A stretch of 37,872 bases of DNA from Fibrobacter sp. GTDB taxonomy: Bacteria > Fibrobacterota > Chitinivibrionia > Chitinivibrionales > Chitinispirillaceae. Positions 7,518 to 17,169 of the stretch are shown here, piece after piece (position 1 is the stretch's first letter; each line of letters opens with the position of its first letter). The translations under genes and the position numbers were made by a program. The notes below the pieces were generated by a model, which was not told where the DNA came from, made no database searches, and was given only the letters and a program-made list of their open reading frames with translations. Location of the stretch: the NCBI GenBank assembly GCA_012513915.1, contig JAAZBG010000263.1:1-37872 (forward strand), given 5' to 3'.

Positions 7518-9713
7518 TTACTTAATAAAGAGCATTTCTCTATATTTCGGAAGTGGCCATGCAGCATCCGGCATAGTACTTTCAAGAGCATCGACATGTT
7601 TTCGGATATGAGCCATGTGAGCCTTGATTTCATTGAAGAAAAATGCAGTTTTCGCTTCAAGATCCATCGAATGTGCCTTATGAAGAGCTTCATCAAGTGC
7701 CTTGAGATTCTTACTGATATAATAAATATCTGCTGTAAGCACTTCAAATGCTTCTTTTCTGTCAGCAAACGCGCCATCAACAATTGATGCGATCTTTGAA
7801 TCGACAACATCCTTGAGCATTTCAAGACTATGAGCAAGATCTGTCTGATAATCGTAAGCCACAGGAAGCAACTGAGTTTTTACAATTTCAGCAAGACTCT
7901 TTGCCTCAATATCAAGCATTTTCTCATAAATCTCAAGATAGATGGTATACCGTGCCTGAAGTTCTACTTTAGAGAAAACACCCTGACGTTCAAACAGATC
8001 AATTGTTTTTGGCTTGATAAATGCCTTGAGTGCTTCGGGTGTTGATGCCATATTAGGAAGTCCACGTTTTGCAGCCTCTTTAACCCACTCTTCTGAGTAG
8101 TTGTTACCCTCAAAAAGAATCGCTTTTGACTCCTTTATAAGGCCCTGAAGAACTTTAAGTACAACAGCGTTAAAGTTGTCGTTCTTCTTCATCTCCGCCT
8201 TAACTCTTTCGGTAACAATACACAATGAATCTGAAACTATAGTATTGATAACTGCTATGGATGTTGCAATGTTCATTGAGCTGCCAAGTGCACGAAATTC
8301 AAACTTCTGACCGGTAAATGCAAACGGCGATGTTCTGTTTCTATCTGTTGTGTCTTTCATGAATTTAGGAAGGAGCTTAACACCAAGATCAACAAGATCC
8401 TGTTTTTTCGCTTTCTCCATTTTCCCACTTTCGATCATATTAACAACATTTGTCAACTGTTCACCAAGAAAAACACTTACAATAGCCGGTGGAGCCTCAT
8501 TGGCACCAAGACGATGCTCATTTCCCGCACATGCAACTGCTGCTCTAAGAAGATCTGAATGAGTGTACACTGCATGAATCACTGCTGTAAGCACAGCCAG
8601 AAAACATATATTCTCTTCAGGTGTATCACCAGGATTGAGAAGATTGTTCCCTTTGTCATCAGCCATTGACCAGTTCACATGCTTTCCACTTCCGTTAACA
8701 CCGGCAAATGGTTTCTCGTGGAGAAGGCAGACCAGACCATGGCGATGTGCAACCTTCTTCATGATATCCATAAGCTGCTGGTTATGATCTGCTGCAAGGT
8801 TTGATCGTTCGAAAATCGGAGCAAATTCATATTGGTGAGGAGCAACCTCATTATGACGTGTCGTTACTGGAATACCAAGTTTGAATGCTTCAATTGACAC
8901 ATCGTGCATATAATTCAGGACACGGTCTTTGATAGAACCGAAATATTGATCCTCAAGCTGCTGCCCCTTTGGAGATTGTGCACCAACAAGTGTACGACCT
9001 GTAAGAAGAAGATCCGAACGCATACGATAATATGCTTCATCAACAAGAAAATATTCCTGTTCCGGTCCGCATGTTGAATACACCTGCTTAACATCTGTTT
9101 GACCGAAAAGTTTCAAAAGTTCAACGGCTGCTTTGTTGATTGCGGCATCAGAGCGAAGAAGCGGTAGCTTTTTGTCAAGCGCTTCACCGGTATAGGAGAT
9201 AAAAATCGTCGGAATAGTCAGTGTTTTTCCAAGCTCCACCTCGGTAATAAAGGCTGGTGATGATGGATCCCAGGCTGTATAACCACGAGCTTCAAATGTC
9301 GCGCGAATACCACCAGAAGGAAATGATGACGCATCCGGTTCACCCTGAATGAGCTTGCTTCCTGTGAATTTTTCGATTACGCATCCACTGGTATTAATAT
9401 TAATGAAAGAATCATGCTTTTCTGCAGTGAGTCCAGTCATTGGCTGAAACCAGTGTGTATATGATGTAGCTCCTTTTGAAATCGCCCATTCTTTCATGGC
9501 ATGTGCAATTTCATCCGCCTGGCCGGGAGTGATCACAACACCCTCATCCTGCCACTTTTTAAACGCCTTAAATGTCTTCTCAGACACCATTTTTTGCATG
9601 GTAGCTTCACTGAATGTGTTCATTCCATAATAACTGGAAACCTGTGTCGGAAGATCACTCTTCTCTACCTGAACCGGCTCAATCATCTGTGTAACTTCAA
9701 AACGACTGCTCAT
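7518..9713 (-). CDS. glnN: type III glutamine synthetase
   Basis: Glutamine synthetase makes glutamine from glutamate, ammonia and ATP and is the main entry of ammonia into biomass. At 731 aa this is type III (GlnN), much longer than the roughly 470-aa type I enzyme. Type III signatures include SYYGMNTFSEATMQKM at the N-terminus, the catalytic region EKPFAGVNGSGKHVNWS and NEVAPHQYEFAPIFE. The C-terminal third is helical and ends with WPLPKYREMLFIK. The ATG at 9713 is preferred over the GTG at 9719 because AAGG lies about 5 bases upstream of the ATG. It stands alone with its own terminator. The AT-rich upstream region has palindromes that might be operator sites, but no P-II or NtrC gene is nearby. 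Confidence 0.95.
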   Translation of the reverse strand: MSSRFEVTQMIEPVQVEKSDLPTQVSSYYGMNTFSEATMQKMVSEKTFKAFKKWQDEGVVITPGQADEIAHAMKEWAISKGATSYTHWFQPMTGLTAEKHDSFININTSGCVIEKFTGSKLIQGEPDASSFPSGGIRATFEARGYTAWDPSSPAFITEVELGKTLTIPTIFISYTGEALDKKLPLLRSDAAINKAAVELLKLFGQTDVKQVYSTCGPEQEYFLVDEAYYRMRSDLLLTGRTLVGAQSPKGQQLEDQYFGSIKDRVLNYMHDVSIEAFKLGIPVTTRHNEVAPHQYEFAPIFERSNLAADHNQQLMDIMKKVAHRHGLVCLLHEKPFAGVNGSGKHVNWSMADDKGNNLLNPGDTPEENICFLAVLTAVIHAVYTHSDLLRAAVACAGNEHRLGANEAPPAIVSVFLGEQLTNVVNMIESGKMEKAKKQDLVDLGVKLLPKFMKDTTDRNRTSPFAFTGQKFEFRALGSSMNIATSIAVINTIVSDSLCIVTERVKAEMKKNDNFNAVVLKVLQGLIKESKAILFEGNNYSEEWVKEAAKRGLPNMASTPEALKAFIKPKTIDLFERQGVFSKVELQARYTIYLEIYEKMLDIEAKSLAEIVKTQLLPVAYDYQTDLAHSLEMLKDVVDSKIASIVDGAFADRKEAFEVLTADIYYISKNLKALDEALHKAHSMDLEAKTAFFFNEIKAHMAHIRKHVDALESTMPDAAWPLPKYREMLFIK

Positions 9714-9873
9714 AAGCACCTTTCTGAAAAGTTTAAGCTATTTAAAAAATTTATTATCTCGCCACTACCAAATACATTTTTGTATCACAAATTACATCAA
9801 CACTACTAAATTAAATCATTTTGTGTATTTTTGCAATAAAAAATCATTTCAAATCAGGTGTTGTAAGGCTAAA

Positions 9874-9895
9874 ATTATTATTCGTAAATAATAAT
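9874..9895. promoter_or_regulatory. AT-rich 9-bp inverted repeat upstream of glnN
   Basis: ATTATTATT and AATAATAAT are perfect arms around CGTA, about 160 bases upstream of the glutamine synthetase start. It may be an operator, but AT richness makes chance likely. Confidence 0.25.
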
Positions 9896-10007
9896 ACAGT
9901 TTTGAAACATGCTTAATTTGTTATAAACAATACACATTACAAGTCACGATACATTTTTGAATCGCGTTTATATTTTTTATTGAGCCATATGTAATAAATC
10001 CAATTAT

Positions 10008-10023
10008 GTTGCAAATATGCAAC
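10008..10023. promoter_or_regulatory. GTTGCA-AATA-TGCAAC palindrome
   Basis: Six-base perfect arms around a 4-base centre, in the divergent region. It resembles a small repressor operator; no regulator can be named. Confidence 0.3.
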
Positions 10024-10277
10024 CCTGCTTCTACCAAGTCGCAAAAACACAACGCAAAATTACTCACCGCACCTGTCAGATTTACAATGTATTACCAGGA
10101 TCTTATGGTATGCACTTCGATATTTTTGCGTTTTTTCCTTTATTTATCAATTTCTTATACATTTTATCATTTGAATAGCAGTATCATTTCTACAGTATAT
10201 ATTGTAATGGCATACTTTATGCTTAACATTGTCAGTGCATTTGGTTAGATTAACACACATCAGGATTATCAAATTTT

Positions 10278-11117
10278 ATGAATACAACTCTTCCTGGCCT
10301 GAATGTAGGCATTATCAGCAGAGACCTTTATCACAGGTCTATAGATACGAATCGCAAACAGCAACATTGTGATGTGTTTTCACCAGATTCCGTATTGCCA
10401 TCAGAAAAAGAGCTCCCTGCATCAAACAAAACGATTGTATGCTTTCATGGTTCTCCTGGATGCAAAGAAGACTTCTGTGATCTAAAAAAACTGATTCCCG
10501 ATATTTCATTACATGCATATCCAAGAAAAAATTACCCCGGGTTTTCAAACACATTTCTTGATTGCATTGCACAACGGGAAAATCAGGTATTGACCGGATA
10601 TTCATGGGGGTGCCGGGATCTGCTTGAATATTATGCAAAAAATAATTCCAATATTGCAATGATTATCCTGATATCACCATACATTCTTAACAGCAGCAAA
10701 TCTGCATTGTCAACGAAAAGCCGTTTGATTGCAGGATTGCTAAAAAAAATCCTGATGAAAATTGAAAACCGTATATCAGATAACAACAGGAATACTTGCA
10801 ATTGTTCTGATTCTGATAAACACTCACTATTGAATAAATCACTATTGTATATATGTGGTTTGTGTGAAAAAACTGAACATCAAGTGATTTCATATGCTTC
10901 TATACTTCGACTTGTTGCAGAACTTGATACTCCGGTGCATATAATTGCCGGTACAAGTGACACCACTATACATTGTCAGCAGTCGCAGGAGCTAATCAAG
11001 ACAATAAATCGTAATGTTTTTTATCATTATATCAATGGTGGAAACCATGATATTTTAAAAACGCATGTACACCAGATTGCCCGGATATTTAAACTGATTA
11101 TTCAGCGTTCGTCATAA
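10278..11117 (+). CDS. alpha/beta hydrolase of unknown substrate
   Basis: The 279-aa protein has an alpha/beta hydrolase core: VCFHGSPG (oxyanion turn, 57-61), nucleophile Ser109 in GYSWGC, probable acid Asp228 in GTSDTT and His257 in GGNHDIL. A cysteine-containing cap (about residues 140-210) separates the nucleophile from the acid. There is no signal peptide, so it should be cytoplasmic. The nearest AGGA is too far from the ATG to be a good ribosome-binding site, so the start is uncertain. It lies 86 bases upstream of the PEP-synthase-like gene on the same strand with nothing between, suggesting an operon. Substrate is unknown. Confidence 0.7.
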   Translation: MNTTLPGLNVGIISRDLYHRSIDTNRKQQHCDVFSPDSVLPSEKELPASNKTIVCFHGSPGCKEDFCDLKKLIPDISLHAYPRKNYPGFSNTFLDCIAQRENQVLTGYSWGCRDLLEYYAKNNSNIAMIILISPYILNSSKSALSTKSRLIAGLLKKILMKIENRISDNNRNTCNCSDSDKHSLLNKSLLYICGLCEKTEHQVISYASILRLVAELDTPVHIIAGTSDTTIHCQQSQELIKTINRNVFYHYINGGNHDILKTHVHQIARIFKLIIQRSS

Positions 11118-11203
11118 GTTGATCAGGATCAGTTTGAATATCAATACCGGGAATCATCACTGTATAGCGCATGATGAACGCATCTGAAAATTTGGAGTAC
11201 AGT

Positions 11204-13852
11204 ATGATTATTACATCAAAAACACACGAGAATGAAGCCCGAAAAGAGTCCGGGGTTAAAGGATTTTCATTATACAAACTGGCCGGGGAAAAAGTAAATG
11301 TTCCAGCCTGGGTTGTTCTTGGAAAATCACTTTTTAACCAGTTTGTTGAGTACTCCGAAATACGTCATATTATTGAAAATGCTCTCAAACAAATAGTGCG
11401 TGATTCAGGAAATCCGGACACGGTATCAAGTGCGTCCACTCTTATTAAAAAAGTTATTCTTGAAGCGAAAATTCCCGGAGACATTTATCAGGAAATTCTT
11501 AGCGCATACGATTCTCTGCAATCACATCAGATCGCAGTCCGTTCATCGGTTGTTTCCAATGATGAACATCTTTCTTTTGCAGGTCAGCACCAGTCGTTTC
11601 TTCTTGTTTCCGACACTGTAAAATTAATATACTCAATAAAAGAATGCTGGATGTCACTGTTTTCCACATCTGCAATCAATTATCGTATTGCACATAAATT
11701 GGAAATTACGGCTTCATCATTTGAGATCGCGGTAATCCTGCAAGAGATGATTTTCCCATTAAAAAGCGGCATAATCACAACAGCAGATCTGCTTACCGGT
11801 GATTCATCAAGTATTACCATTAATGCATCATACGGGTTTTGCACAGGAATACAGCAAGGTATCTCAGACACAGATACATATAAGGTAATTAAAGAAACCG
11901 ACAGAATAAGTCTTCTTTCAATAATATCCAAGACTTCTCAGGCACTTGTCAATCATACCATGACAGCTGTTGAACGACGTCCAGTCCCTGATAATCTCAA
12001 ATCGGCATCATGCCTCTCGTATCAGGAGATTATTGATCTTGCTCAACTGGCAAAAAAGGTTGAGATTCTTTACAATTCGCATGTTCTGATTGAATGGGCC
12101 TGGACAAATCAGAATGGTTTTAGCCTGCTTCAGGTAAACCTGTTGAAACATACTGAAAATCGCGACAATCAACCCGGCGAACATCATACAGGTACAGACA
12201 ATAAAAATCAACTGACCTATCCATTAGATTTCGGTTTTATTCGTCATATATCGTACAATTCTTTTCTGCAGCTTTGTAAATCAATGCATATGTCAAAGAA
12301 ACAGATACGTAAAATTGACCCTTATCTTGAAAATATTCTTAGTTCTATTTTTGGAAGAACCTATTACAACGTATTAAACCTGTATCGTTTAACATCGGTA
12401 ATACTACCGGCAAAACGTGCACGCACTGCCTATCTTGACTTTACAACAGGACAACGTGGTTTTGATAAACTAAATTTTGATAAAACCGAATCATTAAACG
12501 ATTCGGTTGAAGTATCCGGATTCAGACGATTGATCTGCAATATTTCATTTATCAGATACCATTTTTCTTTTGCCGGTTTCATGAAAAAATTTCAGGGTAA
12601 CTGTGAACAGGTGTGTAATTATTTTTGTAAACTTGACTATTTATCGATGACGGCATTTGATATCTATTCACACTATAAAGCATTTGAGAAAAATGTTTTT
12701 TCAAACTGGAAGGCACCTGCTATTAACAACTATTTGTCAATGGTGTATTTTAGGGCATTTCGATTCCTGACCACACACTGGTTTGACAAAGTACCATCAC
12801 AGTTTTACAAAGATTTATTATATATCAAAACTATCCCATTGACAGATACACATTCAGAGTTATCAAAAATAGCTGAGTTCATAGAACAATCAGATATACT
12901 GGAACATGATGCCAATACTCGTACTGAACCTTATCTTCCGGATGCCATAAACAACCATGAATCCATTCATTCAAAATTGTCGATTAGTTACATAGGTGCG
13001 TATCATAAAAATGCAGGTTCCAATTCTGTACATTCTAAACAATCCGGTGAAGAACGACGTCTGCAGGCAGAGCAATTCGTTGATAAAAAACTTTCCGGTA
13101 TTAAAAAAATTATCTACAGAAAAACACTCGAACTCACGCGTAAAACAATTAAGAACCGTGTGATGATCAATACATATAAATCTCGAATCTATGCAACTGT
13201 CAAAGCTATGTTTTCCGGTATTGGCGAAGATCTCAAGCGTAAGGGACAAATTGAAATAAGTGATGATATCTTCTATCTTGATTTCAAAATGCTCCCCAAA
13301 CTTTTTTCCAGCAATAATGAGGCTATCAATATCAAAAAGTTAATTGCTCAGAGAAAAGAACAATATAAATATTTCCGCCAGATCGAACCGCCATCACGCA
13401 TCGTTACCAATGGCCCGATTTACTGGCTCAATCAGACATCAACTGGTAAAACGGGTAATAAATCAACTACGGTATCAAGACAGATTCGGGGAAATGGCGT
13501 TTGTGGTGGTCATGCTGAGGGTGAAATCTGTATGTCATATCAACCTGCAGAGTTATCAAGGAATGCAGGGAAAATTATTGTACTCTCAGGTTTTTACCCT
13601 ACATTTTCAATCCCTGATAAAAATGTCCGGGGAGTAATTATAGAAAATAATAATATTTATTCCAACTATGCACTTATCGCCCGTGAGCTTGGGATACCAG
13701 TAATAATTGGTGTAAAAGATGCCGGAGCTCGTTTACGCAGCGGAATGTTTGTAAAAATGGATGCGAAACAGGGAGCGATAGCAATTGCTGATAATTCTTT
13801 AAAAACAACTACTACCGACCGTTTCAAACCTGATGAACTTGTTATTTACTGA
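11204..13852 (+). CDS. PEP-synthase / rifampicin-phosphotransferase-like protein with a degenerate phosphohistidine domain
   Basis: This 882-aa protein has the layout of PEP synthase or rifampicin phosphotransferase: an N-terminal ATP-grasp domain (about 1-315), a long middle region (about 330-770) and a C-terminal swivelling domain (about 790-870). Retained ATP-grasp features include Lys19 in GVKGFSL, AVRSS at 111-115 and SFAGQ at 124-128. The C-terminal domain keeps VRGVIIENNN and ARELGIPVIIG, but the phosphate-carrying His of the family motif SHAAIxARE is Asn821 here (SNYALIARE). The Arg of the usual QxRP at the end of the ATP-grasp domain is also changed (LLQVNL). GGAG six bases before the ATG at 11204 supports this start over 11171. 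It is probably co-transcribed with the preceding hydrolase. Normal phosphate transfer looks impossible, so function is open. Confidence 0.8.
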   Translation: MIITSKTHENEARKESGVKGFSLYKLAGEKVNVPAWVVLGKSLFNQFVEYSEIRHIIENALKQIVRDSGNPDTVSSASTLIKKVILEAKIPGDIYQEILSAYDSLQSHQIAVRSSVVSNDEHLSFAGQHQSFLLVSDTVKLIYSIKECWMSLFSTSAINYRIAHKLEITASSFEIAVILQEMIFPLKSGIITTADLLTGDSSSITINASYGFCTGIQQGISDTDTYKVIKETDRISLLSIISKTSQALVNHTMTAVERRPVPDNLKSASCLSYQEIIDLAQLAKKVEILYNSHVLIEWAWTNQNGFSLLQVNLLKHTENRDNQPGEHHTGTDNKNQLTYPLDFGFIRHISYNSFLQLCKSMHMSKKQIRKIDPYLENILSSIFGRTYYNVLNLYRLTSVILPAKRARTAYLDFTTGQRGFDKLNFDKTESLNDSVEVSGFRRLICNISFIRYHFSFAGFMKKFQGNCEQVCNYFCKLDYLSMTAFDIYSHYKAFEKNVFSNWKAPAINNYLSMVYFRAFRFLTTHWFDKVPSQFYKDLLYIKTIPLTDTHSELSKIAEFIEQSDILEHDANTRTEPYLPDAINNHESIHSKLSISYIGAYHKNAGSNSVHSKQSGEERRLQAEQFVDKKLSGIKKIIYRKTLELTRKTIKNRVMINTYKSRIYATVKAMFSGIGEDLKRKGQIEISDDIFYLDFKMLPKLFSSNNEAINIKKLIAQRKEQYKYFRQIEPPSRIVTNGPIYWLNQTSTGKTGNKSTTVSRQIRGNGVCGGHAEGEICMSYQPAELSRNAGKIIVLSGFYPTFSIPDKNVRGVIIENNNIYSNYALIARELGIPVIIGVKDAGARLRSGMFVKMDAKQGAIAIADNSLKTTTTDRFKPDELVIY

Positions 13853-13870
13853 GGATAAGTATGAGATTTA

Positions 13871-13945
13871 GATTGAGGTTGAGGTTGAGGAAGAACAAAA
13901 AATTGCAGTAAATTCTCTCTCTCCTCCTCTACCTCTACCTCTACC
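13871..13945. repeat. short-period GAGGTT / CTCTAC repeats in inverted arrangement between convergent genes
   Basis: GAGGTT-type hexamers at 13871-13890 face CTCTAC-type hexamers at 13923-13945. The arms pair over 14 bases with two T-T mismatches. The element lies between two convergent genes and could act as a two-way terminator or be a dispersed simple repeat. Confidence 0.55.
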
Positions 13946-13968
13946 TTAGCCTTATTCTCACCCACTGC

Positions 13969-16900
13969 CTATTTTTTATTAGCAGCTTTTTTTTCAGCAG
14001 CGGAAACCCGCTCTCTCATGTCAACAAGCAGCGGACTGTCAGGATTATGTCCGATCCCCTTAATAATCCATTGTTTTGCTTTGGAGAATTCTTCGAGCTC
14101 GATATATAAATTCACCAGATTTGCATATGTTTCAGGAATATCATGTTTTTTCTCAACTGCTTTGAAATAAGCTTTCTCGGCATTATCGATATCCCCTTTT
14201 TTCCCGTAAATCGCGCCAAGATTGTTCCATGCAAGACTGTATAGCGGATCCTTTTCCACTACTTTCTTATACATCAGTTCCGCACTTGAATCATCACCGG
14301 CAGTCTGTAAATCAACAGCTTTATTATACCAAATATCGGCAGAGTCGTAGTGTACAGCAGATGCTTCTGCTTTAACCTGCGTACTTGCATAACGAGCCTC
14401 AATATCCTTATTGTAAAGTGACGAATTTTGCTCTTTTGCTTTCTGATAATACTTCCACGATTCATCGATGTCATTAAGATTATATGCAGCCACTGCAATA
14501 TTGAACAATACGACCGGGTTTCGCGGCTCAATACTTGACAACTGCAAGTACCATTGTTTTGCGACTTTCCACTGCTTTAGCGCAAATGCGGCATTTCCTG
14601 CAATCCGGCAAACATCTGCCTTGTCAGCCCCGCTTGCACCACCGGCAATACTTTGCGCAATCGCGAGTGCATCTCCATACCGTTTTGCATTATAGGCAGT
14701 TAAAGCGGTATTGTACTTTGTTACAAATGATGTATCCCCGGCAGATTTCATAATTGTCAATGCTTGTTCGTAATTCCCATCAGAGAAAGCAATCTGAGCT
14801 CTGACATTTTCAATCTGTTTACGGTTTTGTTCATCTGGTGTAACCTTATTAAGATACTCAAGAGCTTTATTTTTTTGTCCTTTCATTGCTGCAAGTAACG
14901 CAAGGGAAATAAAATCTCCTCCGTCTTTATCATGTATGCTTTCCAGAATAGCAATCGCCTTTGTTGTGTCATTATTCCACAATGCATACTCTGACTGTGC
15001 TCTTTTTGTCAACGACGACGACTGGAATTCACTTTGTAAAACTGAGATCATTTTACTGGCACGATCTTTATCCTTTTTCTTTCGTGCGACAAGAAAAATG
15101 TTGTATGCTGCAAGATCCCGCTTTGATGTCGAAAGTGCCTGGTTATAGGCTTCAAGTGCATCGGTGTATCGTTCAAGACCCATATAGGCGTTACCGACAT
15201 TTATTTGAAGTTCCTTATCGTTTTTTAATGTTGATGCTTTCTTGTAATACTCAAGTGCATCAAGATATTTTCCCTCTTTTTCGAATGATAGGCCCATATT
15301 TATCCACAATGCCGGATTGTTGGGATCATCTTTGAGATTCTTTTCCCACAGCACCCGAGCGTCAGCAGCATTACCCATTTTGTTGAGCACAAAAGCAAGC
15401 AGTCCGCGGGCAGCTACATTGTCACTTTTGCTTTTCATGCTTTTTTCAAAAAACTCCTTGGCTTTTGTCAGATCATTCTGCTCAAGATATGCATAACCGG
15501 TCTGATAATAGAGACGCCAGGGATTGCTTGTCCATTTGGGAATAAGCGCAGATAATTTCTCCACAGCTTTCTGAAACTTTCCCGCCAGCAGATATGCATC
15601 CGCAAGTTCATACTCGGTTTGAACATCGTATACAAGTCTCTTCGATCCATTTTCAAGAATCTCAATAGCATTATTCCACTCATTAATTTCTTTATAGTAA
15701 ATTGCAAGATGCCTGCAGACAGATTCCCCTCTGTCACCTTCTTTTATTTTAAGAAGAACATCAATCGCTTTTTTGGTATTTTTTGAATGATAATACATGA
15801 TCGATAACTGTAACGCCATATCTTCACAGGTATCCGGAGTACATGTTTTCATCTGTTGTTCCAGTTCAGCTATGACTGCGTTAAGATTTTCACCTTTACC
15901 GCTAATAAGTGCAAGATTAAGCTGTGCACTACGTAACTCCGGATTCTTTTTAAGTGCTTTTTTAAAACATTCTGCAGCAGCTTTGTCATCACCCTTCTTA
16001 TGATACACAACACCAAGAAAATCATCATATTCCGCGCGATCATCAAGCTCAATCGCTTTTTTAATGTAGGTTTCAGCCTGGTCCAGTTTACCCTTCTGCC
16101 GGGCATTAATAGCTCTCATATAGAATAATGATGGATCATTAAGTGTGTCTGTCAATTGACTCCATACAGTCTCCGCTTTATCACCCTTTTGATTGTGAAA
16201 GTAAACCTGACCGAGATTATAGCGAAGTATGCCATCTTTGGGATACTGTTGTAAACCCTGTTCAAAGTAGGACTCGGCAAGGGAGAGATCGTTGCACTCT
16301 TTAGCGGCAATTCCAGCCATTAACCACGCATCAGCATCATGTGCTACATTAAGGGAAAAATATTTACTGAATGTTTCCAGTGCTTCTTTACATTTCCCGT
16401 TTTCAGTATGTATTGTTGCCAGTTCGACAAGCATTGATGGTGATGCGCCAAGTGACACAGCATGTGTCAACAATGCCGTTGCTGCAGCATAATTTTTCCT
16501 TGTCACTTCAATAAGGCCCCTCATTTTTAGTGATTCCGGATTATCTTCTTTCTTTTTCAGGACTGCAATAGCCGCCGCTGTATCACCAGTCACAATCAAT
16601 CCATGTGCATAAAAATTCCACGCATCCTGATAATCTGGTGATATTTTATAGGCTTTTCTTAATTGTTCAAGTCCGGCTTCTTTTTTTCCGGTCTGAAGCA
16701 ATAACGCGCCATGACGCACATATGCCTCAACGAAATTTTTATTGAATTTAATTGCACGTTCAAACAGACGTTCCGCCATAGTACTGTTTCGTTCCGCGAT
16801 ATAGATCAGTGCAATATTATACGATGCAATTGCATACTCCGGTTTACGTGATGCAAGTTCCTCCCAGACTTTCTTTGCATCACTAATCAGTCCTTTACGA

Positions 16901-17169
16901 TAATAGACAACCCCTCTGTTGTTGATTGCATCATCATAGTCGGAATAAAACGAGATCGCTTCATTAAATGATCTCATTGCGCCATCAAGATCCCCTTTAT
17001 CAAGCTGCCCGAGCCCTTTTACGTTAGCATCATAGGCGTCGTTAACCGCTTTAAAAAGCGCTGCTGGTAATGCACTGGTGTCCTTTAAATCAATATTAAA
17101 CTGAAACTCTTCTGAAAACACCAGGAACACAATTGACAGCATTAACACACATCCACGTATCAATCGCAT
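13969..17169 (-). CDS. giant secreted TPR-repeat protein
   Basis: The 1066-aa product begins with a signal peptide (MRLIRGCVLMLSIVFLVFSE) and is otherwise almost entirely 34-residue tetratricopeptide repeats. Typical units include GDLDGAMRSFNEAISFYSD, GKKEAGLEQLRKAYKISPD and KGDIDNAEKAYFKAVEKKH; I estimate more than twenty. TPR solenoids bind other proteins, so this is probably a periplasmic or surface-facing scaffold. It ends in a Lys/Ala-rich tail (AAEKKAANKK). Its ATG overlaps the end of the HAD gene by 10 bases, with a strong GAGGGGGG site inside that gene, so the two are translationally coupled. Partners cannot be named. Very long TPR proteins of this sort accompany gliding or outer-membrane machineries in some phyla, but nothing here proves that. 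Confidence 0.85.
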   Translation of the reverse strand: MRLIRGCVLMLSIVFLVFSEEFQFNIDLKDTSALPAALFKAVNDAYDANVKGLGQLDKGDLDGAMRSFNEAISFYSDYDDAINNRGVVYYRKGLISDAKKVWEELASRKPEYAIASYNIALIYIAERNSTMAERLFERAIKFNKNFVEAYVRHGALLLQTGKKEAGLEQLRKAYKISPDYQDAWNFYAHGLIVTGDTAAAIAVLKKKEDNPESLKMRGLIEVTRKNYAAATALLTHAVSLGASPSMLVELATIHTENGKCKEALETFSKYFSLNVAHDADAWLMAGIAAKECNDLSLAESYFEQGLQQYPKDGILRYNLGQVYFHNQKGDKAETVWSQLTDTLNDPSLFYMRAINARQKGKLDQAETYIKKAIELDDRAEYDDFLGVVYHKKGDDKAAAECFKKALKKNPELRSAQLNLALISGKGENLNAVIAELEQQMKTCTPDTCEDMALQLSIMYYHSKNTKKAIDVLLKIKEGDRGESVCRHLAIYYKEINEWNNAIEILENGSKRLVYDVQTEYELADAYLLAGKFQKAVEKLSALIPKWTSNPWRLYYQTGYAYLEQNDLTKAKEFFEKSMKSKSDNVAARGLLAFVLNKMGNAADARVLWEKNLKDDPNNPALWINMGLSFEKEGKYLDALEYYKKASTLKNDKELQINVGNAYMGLERYTDALEAYNQALSTSKRDLAAYNIFLVARKKKDKDRASKMISVLQSEFQSSSLTKRAQSEYALWNNDTTKAIAILESIHDKDGGDFISLALLAAMKGQKNKALEYLNKVTPDEQNRKQIENVRAQIAFSDGNYEQALTIMKSAGDTSFVTKYNTALTAYNAKRYGDALAIAQSIAGGASGADKADVCRIAGNAAFALKQWKVAKQWYLQLSSIEPRNPVVLFNIAVAAYNLNDIDESWKYYQKAKEQNSSLYNKDIEARYASTQVKAEASAVHYDSADIWYNKAVDLQTAGDDSSAELMYKKVVEKDPLYSLAWNNLGAIYGKKGDIDNAEKAYFKAVEKKHDIPETYANLVNLYIELEEFSKAKQWIIKGIGHNPDSPLLVDMRERVSAAEKKAANKK

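Larger units (their letters stand above)
9714..10277. other. divergent intergenic region between glnN and the hydrolase gene
   Basis: This 564-base AT-rich stretch should contain promoters for both divergent genes. Two palindromes are visible and listed separately. A hydrophobic 80-codon frame at 10006-10248 lacks a ribosome-binding site and was not called. Confidence 0.6.

Noticed and set aside
10006..10248. 80-codon hydrophobic frame
   Set aside because: No ribosome-binding site, AT-driven composition, and it starts inside a palindrome of the divergent promoter region.
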